DNA of 64,000 nucleotides from Eudorina sp. 2006-703-Eu-15 (lineage: Eukaryota > Chlorophyta > Chlorophyceae > Chlamydomonadales > Volvocaceae): contig BDSI01000049.1 in NCBI GenBank assembly GCA_003117195.1, positions 248,001 to 312,000 on the forward strand. The letters run 5' to 3'. A program made the position numbers and the translations under genes. The notes under the pieces are model-generated. The model was given only the letters and a program-made list of their open reading frames with translations, was not told the DNA's origin and ran no database searches. Positions 10,148 through 21,500 of this stretch are shown here, piece by piece (within the stretch, counting starts at the first letter, position 1; each line of letters begins with the position of its first letter).

Positions 10148-11929
10148 TACCCGGTTTTTCCGTCTAACGGAAAAGAGGGTTACAGCCCAGGGGACAGTTG
10201 GGCCTTATGTGGGACCCGTATGTGGGCCCCTGTACACTGTACAAGCGGTACGCGGTTGCGAGGGACATCAAGGGAGGGTGGTCGTGCAACTTTTTTGCCA
10301 CCTCGTAGGGTAATGGGGGTGTGGGAGTAACGAATGATGGGGGGGAGGGGTGGTCTGAGGTACCCTCTCGCCCAACAATCATCAGTACGGCACGCGTACG
10401 GCCATGGCCGTACAAGCGTTATGCCGCAGATCCGCTTGGCAACTTCACATGGATAAATGTGCAGATTATACGTTCGTTTGGGAAGCCAACAACATATAGA
10501 GTGCGTTCCTTGCGTCAGCCGGCATTTGCAGTCCGACCGTCACGTCGATGGCGCAGCGTACTGTTGAAAATGGTTGATTACCAAGTCATGCAAGCTAGTT
10601 CCTGGCCACGTATCTACCTCCCTTAGTTGATACGCACTTAGGCTGGCCACGCCACTCAGTCAGGTCACGACATGGCGACCATTAGTGGGTCATTGGTAAG
10701 TGGTGGGAGGGGGCTTGGGCCCCACGCAGCGCTTCAATGCCGCCGCTGACGCTATCGCACTGGCAGCAGCCAACGTGCAGGCGCAGGCGGGCGGTGTGCG
10801 GCCTCAGGTTGCCGGACCGTATACGGGCTTGGATGTGGGGGGTGCGGGAGGGGGCTTGGGCCCCATGCAGCGCTTCACTGGCGCCCCGGACGCAGCCATG
10901 GTAGCGGAGGCGCGGGCTGGGTCTGCAGCAATGCACGGCAGTGTTACCCTGCCAGGTGGCGGTGGGATTGGGGATGGCAGTTCGGTGTTTGAGGCAGCAA
11001 GCACGGGTTTGGGGCTGATGCATGGTGTGCCAATCCACCATGCACTCCTTAACGCGCTGCAGATGAATGGGCAGTTCAATCAGGTCAGGCGAGATATGGA
11101 GCGGTGGCAGGGTATGGCAAGATCAGAGTGGGAGGAAGAGGGGTCGATCCAGGGTCTCGGCAACGGCAACGCTTCGTACGCGCCACAGCAGTACATGCTG
11201 GTGGGTCACCCTGTTGCGTCGCAAGCCTTGCCATACCAGTTGCAGTTCAACGCGTGACTTTGGAGCGCAGCTAAATGCGTCGCGTGCACGCACATGCGGA
11301 TCGGGCGACGTTGGAAGTATGCGCGTTGTCGTACACTGCCGTGTGCTAGCTTCCAAGGCGGGGCTGCCTCGGGCGCCAATCCAATCAACATACCGGTATT
11401 CAGGGATCGGGTTCATGTTTCATACATCATGGAGGCCCCTTATATTCCATTGTAAAACGAGAAACATCGGATGTTCGCACACACTGGATGCCTGAACAAC
11501 ATTGAACTACCAGCGTCGCTATTTTGACAGAGTCTACTAAACGTGAAGCGAACAGGTGCTTCGATTACAGCCGACATGCCAGTAGTGAAATGCGGTGCTT
11601 CGGAAGAGTTCAAATGGACTCCTTCACTGAAGGAATGTGCCCAGCCCTGCTGTGTTGTAAGCCCAAGCTTCTCAGCGCTGTTTGCTTACAAGGTTTATCA
11701 TGAACGATGTGCAGATCAGGTTTCATGGTTACCGTTAGGGACTCTGGAACTGTGTTGTTATAACGACGGCGCAACCCAACGCACAGGTACGGAACGCGCG
11801 AAGCCCATGGATGCCACGGGAGGGGCAACGAAGAATGATGGGGGAGGAGGGGTGGTCCGGACCCCCTCCCTGTACTACGAAGTGCCAAAAACGTTGCGCG
11901 ACCACCCTCAAGGAAAGGGGGCGCGTTCG

Positions 11930-12190
11930 CCAAGCTCCGTGTGCGCAAGGATACAGAATGTGGCTTTGCATTGGAACGACAAGTTGCGGCGCGCGTTCGC
12001 GTTCATTTGCGTCGGAGCACATGGATGACTGAGCGAGGGACGTTGAGGAAATGGAGGGGCAGCGACGGCTTTGGGCGTCACCACGATAAAACGAATGCAT
12101 TCCTTTTGGCTGAAAGAGTTGGGTGCGCTTCTGGCATTTGTTTGGGTTCCAGCGTATTGGTTCCAGTGAGGTACGCGTACCCGAGGGACA
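11930..12190 (+). repeat. Dispersed repeat B, copy 1 (partner 17350-17607)
   Basis: Direct repeat of about 250 bp shared with 17350-17607. Both begin at CGCCAAGCTCCGTGTGCG, include TCATTTGCGTCGGAGCACAT and end at GAGGTACGCGTA. The identity looks high, with scattered substitutions. There is no coding content I can support. Confidence 0.8.
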
Positions 12191-14104
12191 TGGAGGAAAT
12201 CAAGGCCCTTCGCCAGGTTCGGTTAGCGCAACGAGAGAGCGTAAACAGGTGCATTGAATTGACAGGTTTGCGAGCGCGTTGACAATTGTTTGGGCCGAAG
12301 TTGATGACTGTTCGCAATTGGGGAACTAGAAGCGCGCCATTTTAAAGCTAGGAAGTCACACCAAATAAATGTTACGGCGTTTTGACATACGGTAACTGCT
12401 AAGAATTCCACAAGAAGAAAGTTGAGGTAGGATGGCACCTGGTGGCAAACCTGTAGTTCAGAAGACAACAATAAACAGGCAGAAGCTGGGCAATACAGTC
12501 CTGAGGTTATGCACGGGTAGGTGCAGTGTTAGGGCTCGTGGGGCCCTTGGATGGCGGATGGACGGGTCGGGTGCGTCGGCCACGGGCTGGGTCCACATGG
12601 TTTGCAGATGGGGTCACGCGAGGGGGAAGTATGGGATGCTTGAGCTTCGCAACACGGTGAGACACTGATTTATAATGTTCCAGCCAAGGCGGGGTGGGCC
12701 CCAAGCAGGGATAGGGTCAGGTGGGTTGGACATGGTGGGGATCAACAGCAGGCAGAAGCTGGACATGCCAGCAGGCACGGGTAGCACTTAGGGAGGGCGG
12801 CATGGGTTGGGTGTACCCCGAGAAGGCTGGGATTCAGATGGATTTAGGTCAGGATGGTCTTGGCCTGATGGATGGATAGGGATGGATATCGAACCAGGTG
12901 CCGATGGGCCTTGGGATGGCCCCAGCATTGCCTCTGCAAATGGGCAACTCCCATATGCGCCCCGCGGCGGTGGCCCGGTGTGGCTGCAGCGGGAAGTTTC
13001 CACCGGTGGGTGGTGGGGAAGCCACCACGCGGCAGCATCACTTCTGGGCCTGCCGTGTGGCCCTGGCCGTGATGGGAATTACAGCTGTGGGCTCGGGTGA
13101 GTGAGCCGGGCTCTGGGCGCAGCTCTGGGGGCTCGGGTTAGACGCCGCCCCGCGGAAGGCAGCTTCCCGTGTGGGGCCGATCTTGGCGCCGGGTCCTCCC
13201 AGTTGGGGGTCCCCATGCGTTGCTGGGGCTCCGTGGGCTCCTTCCATCCAGTGTTGCGGGTGGCCGGGTGGACCCTGCAGCGTGCAGGGCCGCCCCCCGA
13301 GGAGTGAGGGTCGGTGGGTTTTTTGGGCGGGGCCCCAGCGCGAAGCGCGTTCGGGGGGCCCCGCCCCGTAGGATTGCCCCTGTCCGTGTGTGCGTGCGCC
13401 GTGCGTGGGTAACGGCAAAACGTTCATTATCCGCTAAACTAATTCGCTATGTTTGTCATATTAATTGTCCTCTATTGCAAGGTAACTTTGGTTTGGCTGA
13501 AAAAAATTCTTTGCGCACAAACGGTCAAAGTAAAGCTCCGCGGTCTCCATGGACCCGAGTCAACATCCACCCAACGCCTCTCGCGCTCATGTTTGATGCA
13601 ACAGGTGCCGCGTGATGAATACTTGGATTAGGGGCAGGTGGCGCGTGCTAAATTGAACTTCCATAGTGTTCTGATGTTTGAACATCAAGATGCCACCAAC
13701 ACCAAGATTTGCCTTTTTGTTTTGCCAGATGAATACAATTCAACATTATGTATTGAATCAAAGTTTCAAGATGCAAAGGGATAGCATACCGAGTACCATG
13801 GAGTTCTCCAGTTCCGATGGCCCGAAGTCCGGCTCTCACCGCGACTTTTTTGCACCCTGCTTTTGCTTTACATTGCTATGTAACTATTGTAGCAAACTTT
13901 AGAGGTTCACGTCTGCTGCACGCGTGCAGCAGAAGGGTTGCAAGCATGCCGACGGACTAAACAACGACAGTTTCACGGCCAGAATGCTTCAAGCTTGATT
14001 TGTGATCATCTGCTTGACAGACGGATGTGGTAGTGCAGAGGCGACTAGCGTTACGATAGTGATAATGCAGATGCCATGACCGCCGTGTACTGCAGGTTGG
14101 TTTC
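12191..14104. repeat. Transposon-derived DNA, no gene seen
   Basis: About 12305-12650 is the inverse of about 7000-7345. 12700-13340 carries GGTGCAGATGGG-like and related G-rich phrases that also occur at 6830-6950 and 15000-15460, so it belongs to the same repeat family. 13390-14104 is AT-richer, with no domain recognised in any frame. Confidence 0.45.
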
Positions 14105-14295
14105 GGGGCTACCTACCTGCTTGAGCTTGCTGAATCTATACACGCCGATCCACCTTCAACATCAACGACACCCTCAATGGCACCCTTTCACTCTCTCACA
14201 CTCTTGCGCGGTAATAGAGTGAAGCAAGCGGCCTGTACGGATTGTAGGGGGCCCCGCCCTTTTCCGGCTTCAAGGAAGCCGACCCCCTACTTGTT
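14105..14295. repeat. Inverted repeat C, left arm (partner 17608-17815)
   Basis: This stretch is the reverse complement of 17608-17815. Both arms contain GGCTTCAAGGAAGCC or its complement next to CGTACGGATTGTAGGGGGCC, followed by a block around CACTCTCTCACACTCTTGCG. It is a nested element end or foldback arm. The following 14296-15462 is repeat-like GC-rich DNA with no supported gene. Confidence 0.7.
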
Positions 14296-15462
14296 TGCGC
14301 CCCCCAGGCGAGCCTGCTCCTGACCCCGGCTGGGGGCGGTCGGGTGCTTGGCGGGTGAGGGGCTTCCTGCCAGCGACTGCCGCACATCGTCATGAGCCAG
14401 GCGTGGGCGTCCAGGACCTCAAGCTTCAGCGGCACAGGACGCGTCCGGGGTGCGGGTACTGGACCTTGGGGTGCCTGTGTGGGCGACTTCCCCCATGTTC
14501 TGCTTGATCCGTTCCCGGTGCGACTGTGGTGCGTCGCTCTTGCCCCATAGGTAGTGCTGTCCCGCTGGCAGTCTCTGCGTGTTTGGGTGGTTCTGCTGGC
14601 GGGTTCCGTCCACGTTCGCTTTTCACAGCGATGTAGTGCGAGGATGCCTCGCTGCTTTGTCGGTGGGGTGTCGCAGCTCGCGGGGGTTTCCCCCGTGAGG
14701 CACCGATGACGGATCCCTTTCACGGGGTCCGCGCATTTTTGGCTGCGGAGACCTTCCTCTTACGGAATGAACCTGACCGTTATTGGAGTTGCAAAACTCG
14801 GACGTCCGATGAAAACTGATTGATCAGTGCGAATGAGGAATGAATAAGGTAAGAAAGAGGCCTAGATGTCAAGGACGAGATGAGTGACTGTGAATGCCGA
14901 CCCCAAAAGGGATCAGACGACGTCAGTGTTGTCATTGGTATTGTCGATCGGGGTGATGTGAGGCGGGGTTCGAGGTCCCGGGGCGGACTGTGCTGGTGCC
15001 TTCACATTGAGATTGAGATGCTGTCGGGGGTTTACCAGGTGCAGATGGTGTTTCGGGCATGGGTGACGCTTGCCCCTAGAATTGGTGAGGTGCAGATGGG
15101 ATTAGGCCCGGGTGGGGATGCGGTCGCTGGGGGCATGCCAGCAGGTACAGATAGCACTTCGGCAGGGGTCAGGTTAGGTGCCAATGGGGGCTACTCCTGC
15201 ACTTTGAAGGTTACAGACGGGGTCGGGCCCGGGTACGGTAAGCCTTTGCAACGTACATTGCCCCAAATCATGGATGGGATGCAGCTGGGGGTTTGCCAGG
15301 TATAGGTGGATTACCGAGAGGGGTCCGGGATGCGTGGGTTTGGACATGGGTGGGGTGTACATGCCCCGACAAGGTCCGAAATGCAGATGGTATCAGGCAA
15401 AGTCGGGCTTGGCCCGAGAGGTCCAACGAAACAGGTGCAGATGGGGCCTGGAAGAACCCCTG

Positions 15463-15846
15463 CATTGCCTCCACGTACGAATATTGGCATATGCCGCTAA
15501 GACGACGTTGGGGGCGGGGCGGAGGTGGCACCGGCGGCGGTCCTGGTGGGCAGTGCGCCGGTCAAAGTAGGAGGACTGCGGCAATGCGCGGATGAGAGTG
15601 TGGTTCTTGGCATTGCCGGTGTCATGCGTCGCCACGGACCGACTGGACGAACGTCCAGTCGACATGCTACCATGTGGACGTCGTCTACATCGATACACCC
15701 TGCTTCGCCGAAATGTATGCAGCATTCATGAGGATTCATGCTCTCTTTCAATCAAGTGACGCGATCGGCCCCCTACGCCCTTCTTCACATCCTTTCATCA
15801 AACCTACACAAAACAAAAAGCGGGATTGCCGTAGGCCCTTCTCGTA
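15463..15846 (+). repeat. Dispersed repeat A, copy 2
   Basis: Direct copy of 5318-5719, sharing the GACATGCTACCATGTGGACG and CATCGATACACCCTGCTTCG blocks. It ends at CTTCTCGTA exactly where the TIR element at 15847 begins, so that element inserted at the repeat's edge. Confidence 0.85.
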
Positions 15847-18220
15847 TACATCTTTGCTCCTGACCATGATATCGCGACATGTATTGCGACATGTATTGCC
15901 GTCAAATATACAACAACAGATATCGAGACGTTCCTTCCTGGACTCCTCCCTTACTTATTCGCAAGTACATGTCGTCCGTCGAGGAACTGCGCAACGCGCT
16001 CCCTTCGTCGTCTGAAACCTCTGGTAAGCAGTAGGGTTCCGAACGTGTCTAATTTCGCGGGAGCTCAGATTAGTGAGCCGCCGCAAACGTCAACGCGCTC
16101 GGAAACTTGTCAGTACAATGCAACGCAAAATACGCCAGGCGTATTGGCGTAATGTACGACAGCTGAAATTCGCTGGGCGTAATGTTCAGGCTGTGGCGTA
16201 TCTTTTCTTGCAGTATTCTGCGCCAAAACACCTGGAAATTGCGGGCGAAATAATAGCGTATTCAACTGCGTCATAATAGCAGGGCTATCTCGCTCAGTAG
16301 TCGCAGGCTGGCATCATTGACCTTCCTTCTCACTTGCCGCGTTTTCTTTCCCACACGCCCAAGACACGTATGGGCAGGCCAAAATGCCATTGAACATATT
16401 GTCAGTTTCAATGTTGGCACGCGCTGATATCAGCTCCCCCGAGTGCCTTCCGATTGGAACCAGCGCGTGCAGAGCCAGACCGCCAGAAACTGATCACCTC
16501 GCCAATCAACTATAAAAGGCATCTCAAACAGTGAAAAGCGGACAGCTATGCAAATCAGGTATGATACCCCGTCAGCCCGCTTCCGTGAACCCCCGTCCCC
16601 CCTCCACCACCCCTCCCCCGCATCCCCCGTCCACCGCTCCCCCCTTCCCCGCATCCCCGTCCACCGCTCCCCCCGCTGCATCATCATCCGTTGGGATTTT
16701 AGGAAGCGCGGACCTGTATCCATCTTGTCTCACCGCACGTCCCACACACCATCCAACCTCCCTTCCCATGCTTGCTTAGACCATGTCCTGACACAGACGA
16801 GTGACCCCGTACCCAGTTGAATAGCTCACACTCAGTCCCGCGCCAGAATCTAACCCCGTATCCACCCCACGCTGCAGCACATAACCCTTTGAGTTCTTGC
16901 AGTAAGGGCCTACGTTTGCAAAGTAGTCGCCTATTACTCCCGCTGGTTTGGCCTTCTTGCGTTCGGGCCCGTCCGTATCATCCATCTCCGCCACTGGGCG
17001 TGAAACCTCAGATGGACTGTTTCACCTATGCCAAGAGAAAAACTTCCTTTGATCAGTAGACTGAAGCTTTTGGAGAGTAGATGACGCGTTCATACGTTCA
17101 TTTGCGCGCGGTTTCGGTGCCTGTACGACCTGAGCGATAAACGAATACGCCAAGAATACGCCCAGAATACGCCGCCCTAAAATCCGACCACCGTCCAGGC
17201 GTATTATTGGCGTATTAGGGCGTATTGTGCTTGGCGTATTGTGCCGGAATACGGTCGCAACCCTGGCGAACGGGCCCCCCTTTCTTGATGTCCCTCGCAT
17301 CCGCGTACCGTACGCGATGCGAGGGACATCAAGAAAGGGGGGCCCGTTCGCCAAGCTCCGTGTGCGAAAGGATACAGCATATCGAGTTGCATTGAAGTGA
17401 CAAGCTGCGGCGCGCATTCGCGTTCATTTGCGTCGGAGCACATGGATGACCGAGCGAGGGACGTTGAGGAAATGCAGGGGCAGCGTCGGTTTTGGGCCGC
17501 ACCACGATAAAGCGAATGAATTGCTTTGGGCTGAAAGGGTTGGGTGCGCTTCCGGCATTTGGTTGGGTATGAGCGTCTTGCTTGGGACCAGTGAGGTACG
17601 CGTAACCAAGTAGGGGGTCGGCTTCCTTGAAGCCGGGAAAAGGGCGGGGCCCCCTACAATCCGTACAGGCCGCTTGCTTTACAACGGAAACTCTGTTACC
17701 ACGCAAGAGTGTGAGAGTGAAAGGGTGCCATTGAGGGTGTCGTTGATGTTAGAGGTGGATCGGGCGTGCATAGATTGAGCATGCTCAGCAGGTAGGGTAG
17801 TCCTGAAACCAACGAACCTGCAGTACGCGCCGCCAACGGCGGTTACCGCATCTGCATTCGCGGCCCAACGAGAGACATGGAGGAAATGAAGGCCCTTCGC
17901 CAGGTCGGTAAGCGCACCATTAGAGCGTAAACATGTGCATTGTACTGACAAGTTTCCGAGCGCGTTGACGTTTGCGGCGGCTCACTAATCTGAGCTCCCG
18001 CGAAATTAGACACGTTCGGAACCCTACTGCTTACCAGAGGTTTCAGACGACGAAGGGAGCGCGTTGCGCAGTTCCTCGACGGAAAGGTGGCGCGACATGT
18101 ACTTGCGAATAAGTAAGGGAGGCGTCCAGGAAGGAACGTCTCGATATCTGTTGTTGTATATTTGACGGCAATACATGTCGCAATACATGTCGCGATATCA
18201 TGGTCAGGAGCAAAGATGTA
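15847..18220. mobile_element. 2.4-kb element with ~275-bp TIRs and TA flanks
   Basis: Left arm 15847-16123 starts TACATCTTTGCTCCTGACC; right arm 17938-18220 is its inverse. TA abuts both ends (15845-15846 and 18221-18222), consistent with a TA target-site duplication (Tc1/mariner-like, or chance). Each arm holds what looks like a first coding exon: an ATG followed by codons for SVEELRNALPSSSETS, then a GTAAGC donor. The interior holds GGCGTATT-type short repeats (16130-16200 and 17140-17250), a 90-nt hairpin and repeats B and C, but no transposase. Foldback-type architecture; probably non-autonomous. Confidence 0.7.
17264..17353. repeat. 90-nt near-perfect hairpin
   Basis: The arm TGGCGAACGGGCCCCCCTTT and its continuation to about 17300 is mirrored by the sequence ending AAAGGGGGGCCCGTTCGCCA at 17353. 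The stem is about 44 bp with almost no loop, only a single-base asymmetry at the GCGTAC centre. It marks a head-to-head junction of two copies of repeat B flanking sequence. Confidence 0.9.
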
Positions 18221-18383
18221 TATGTGTTAGTTTAGTAGTAATTTGAGGTCCAATAATACGGCAAACGGCCAAAACTAATACGGTCGCAACCCTGCGCGTA
18301 CCGCCTGTACAGTGTACAGGGGCCCACATACGGGTGCGACATAAGGCCCAACTATCCCCTGGGACATAACCCTCTTTTCCGGG

Positions 18384-18390
18384 TATAAAA
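18384..18390 (+). promoter_or_regulatory. Candidate TATA box for the pherophorin gene
   Basis: TATAAAA lies 210 bp upstream of the proposed pherophorin ATG at 18600. It sits within the right terminal repeat of the composite element. The partner repeat at 10148 has a different sequence at this point (TTTTTCCGTC), so the box is not simply part of the conserved terminus. Confidence 0.4.
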
Positions 18391-18599
18391 ACCGGGTATT
18401 CCCTGACGTTCGATTACCCTGGCCGACCGCTCCGAACCAACGCGAGCTTATATTTCACGCACAGCGCGCATTTCATTACGTGCACTTTATTTATAGTTGC
18501 ATCAACTGTCGAATCAGGACAACTGTGCGCGTAAATAGTCTGTTACGGTCCAGCCAGGCCCAGCCATCGTCCTTTGTGCTTCCTACCTACGCGGACAGA

Positions 18600-21500
18600 A
18601 TGCAACATGTGGCAGAGCACACCTTAATTTTTATAGTTAGTATGGTGGCAGCTTTATGCGTGCAGGGACTACCCGCCTGCCCTGCTAACAACGGCTGCCC
18701 AGCAGAGGGCGTGACTGTGGTGCCGAATTATTGTGGCGACTGCTCAACATTCTACGTTTGTAGCGCAGTAAGTGCTCCGAGTCGCGGAAGGAAAATGGCG
18801 CCCACCCACCTGACGACTTTCGCGGGTCTCGGAAGTTTGAGCGAGCCTGAGGGGCTCCCCACACCCCATTTATACATTAATACATAAATACATACTAGTG
18901 CGGAACGCGGCAGGACAGACGGACTGACGTTGCCGCCTTGCGCTTCCGGTGACAGTCCCCGGCGCTCGCCGGTGCTTAGTGTGCCTGGTGATGACCCGCA
19001 CACAGCGTAATAACACCCCATTCGTGCATAGTTTTCTGCTGACTCAACAGACATGGTCAATTTATTTGTGCATGCGCACGCACAGAGTTCGGTAGCTGTA
19101 CGCCGCTACTTATGAATTTGTATTTATTTGCAATATGGTTAAAATACAGGCAGCTGTTAGCTTGTTACCAGACAGAGTTCAGTAGTTGCCAGAAATCAGG
19201 AAAGTGGGCGCTTGGTCGTAATGCATGTTGTCGTAATGCATGTTGTCGTAATGCATGTTGTCATGTTGTCGTAATGCATGTTGTCGTAATGCATGTTGTC
19301 GTAATGTCGTAAAGATAGTTGTTATCTTTATTTGAGAAAACGATATCGCAATCAATGTGTCGAACTTTTCGTGCTGCTATGCATGCCGCGCTGCTGGATT
19401 GCTGGTCCACTACGCAATAAGTGCGTGTATGCGTGTACCGATCGCGACCCCATATTGGGTCGCAATCGGGGCGCATCTGGCCATCCCTACATACCTACGG
19501 CGGGGTGTTGGGCCAAGGGGGTGGGCCCCCACCCTGTGGGATTGATGCCCGTGCATTGCAGCAGCAGCCGTTTGGCCGTGTGTGACAGACCAAACGTGCT
19601 ATCTCGCCGAGGTCAAATAAAGGACCAATGTGAAACAGCAACCTTAATTGCTGGCGCGCCAAATAAAATGACCTTGATTGCTTTGGGGGCAGGCTGGGGG
19701 GGCCGACCGAAGGGTTGCGGACGGGATTTCTTCCTGGCGCCCTCCTGCTTGCCCCTACTAGGAGGATTCTGGGGTAGAATCAAGCACCATACCAGCCAGA
19801 TATCAGGGCAAAGATCCCGCGCTGGGGACATTCTGTGCAGGGCAGCTAGCTCGCTGTCCACACGTGTGTGCGTGCTAGAGCACGCACGGGTGCTAGAGCA
19901 CGGCGGGTGCTAGAGCACGGCGGCGCGCGGTTGTATGCTGCGGTGCGTGTTGTTTGTGCTGCGTGCGCCCATGGCTGGCGTGACGACGGGTCGATCGGCC
20001 GAGGCACGACGAGTTTCATTCGTTCGTGCCAAATCCATTTCTCGCGAGACATCAATCGCCGATACCGACGGCAGTTATAATACGTGTTGCTCCAGGAAGG
20101 CGGGCAATAAGTCGCATAGGCGCCTAGCAGTCCCCCGGCGAGACTTGTCCGCCAAAAGAACGTACGGCCCGAACTAACGTGGGTCAAATAACGAACGGCC
20201 TGTAAGAACTAGGTAGGAAGGGGCGGCGGGCCCTGCCCTTTTCTGGCGTCAAGTAAGGAAGCCCTAACACCTTCTCACGCACTCGCTCGCAATGTGTTCC
20301 TTCTCCTTCCAGGGAGTACCATTGCCGTTTACTTGCCCCCAGGGCCAGTTTTTCATCCCAGACGTTGGAATTTGCCTGCCAGTGGAAGCGGGCTTCACCT
20401 GTCCGAGCCCGACATGTTATTGCACCGGTGGCGGCGGCGGCCAGACAAGCTCGCCCCCTCCGCCGTCGCCACCGCCACCCCCTCCGCCGTCGCCACCGCC
20501 ACCCCCTCCGCCGTCGCCACCGCCACCCCCTCCGCCGTCGCCACCGCCACCCCCTCCGCCGTCGCCACCGCCACCCCTCCGCCGTCGCCACCGCCACCCC
20601 CTCCGCCGTCGCCACCGCCACCCCCTCCGCCGTCGCCACCGCCACCCCCTCCGCCGTCGCCACCGCCACCCCCTCCGCCGTCGCCACCGCCACCCCCTCC
20701 GCCGTCGCCACCGCCACCCCCTCCGCCGTCGCCACCGCCACCCCCTCCGCCGTCGCCACCGCCACCCCCTCCGCCGTCGCCACCGCCACCCCCTCCGCCG
20801 TCGCCACCGCCACCCCCTCCGCCGTCGCCACCGCCACCCCCTCCGCCGTCGCCACCGCCACCCCCTCCGCCGTCGCCACCGCCACCCCCTCCGCCGTCGC
20901 CACCGCCACCCCCTCCGCCGTCGCCACCGCCACCCCCTCCGCCGTCGCCACCGCCACCCCCTCCGCCGTCGCCACCGCCACCCCTCCGCCGTCGCCACCG
21001 CCACCCCTCCGCCGTCGCCACCGCCGCGCCACCGCCACCCCCTCCGCCGTCGCCACCCCCTCCGCCGTCGCCACCGCCGCCGTCGCCACCGCCACCCCCT
21101 CCGCCGTCGCCCCTGCCGCCTTCACCGCTTCCCCCTCCCCTCCGCCACCACTTCCTCCACCCCGCCCCCGCCGCCTCCCCGTGATTCTGTGTCCTCTTCC
21201 CCCTCGCCTCCGCCCTCCCCTCCGCCACCGTCTCCAGCCCCACCACCTCCATCTCCCGTACCGCCACCCAGATCCCCAACCCAGTGTCGCCATCCCCCCA
21301 TCTCCGGCCCCCCTTCTCCGGCCCCCCTTCTCCGGCCCCCCATCTCCGTCCGCAACCGCTCCTCCTCCTCCTTCCCCCATATCACCAGTCCCTCCCTCGC
21401 CTCCTCCTCCGCTGTCTCCCTCGCCCTCTCCACCTCTGCCGCCCCCGCCACGTCAGTCCCCATCCCCACCCCCGCCCAACCCAGCGCCCCGCTCCCCCGC

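Larger units (their letters stand above)
10148..18398. mobile_element. 8.25-kb composite/nested element with TACCCGG termini
   Basis: About 110 bp at 10148-10258 (starting TACCCGGTTTTT) is the inverted complement of 18292-18398. Both ends share the AAAGAGGGTTA, TTGGGCCTTATGT and CCTGTACACTGTACA blocks in order. The interior is itself mosaic: repeat pairs 11930-12190/17350-17607 (direct) and 14105-14295/17608-17815 (inverted), repeat A at 15463-15846, and a complete TIR element at 15847-18220. A frame around 10700-11257 repeats a Gly-Gly-Gly-Leu-Gly-Pro-x-Gln-Arg-Phe segment twice but lacks an ATG and a known domain. The outer boundaries are supported; calling it a single mobile unit is an inference. 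Confidence 0.5.

Noticed and set aside
14960..15000. Possible tRNA B-box (GGTTCGAGGTCCC)
   Set aside because: No matching A-box or cloverleaf could be drawn around it.
16073..16276. 67-codon Arg/Gln-rich ORF in the TIR element
   Set aside because: Begins inside the terminal repeat and is built from GGCGTATT-type short repeats; no family, so not called a gene.
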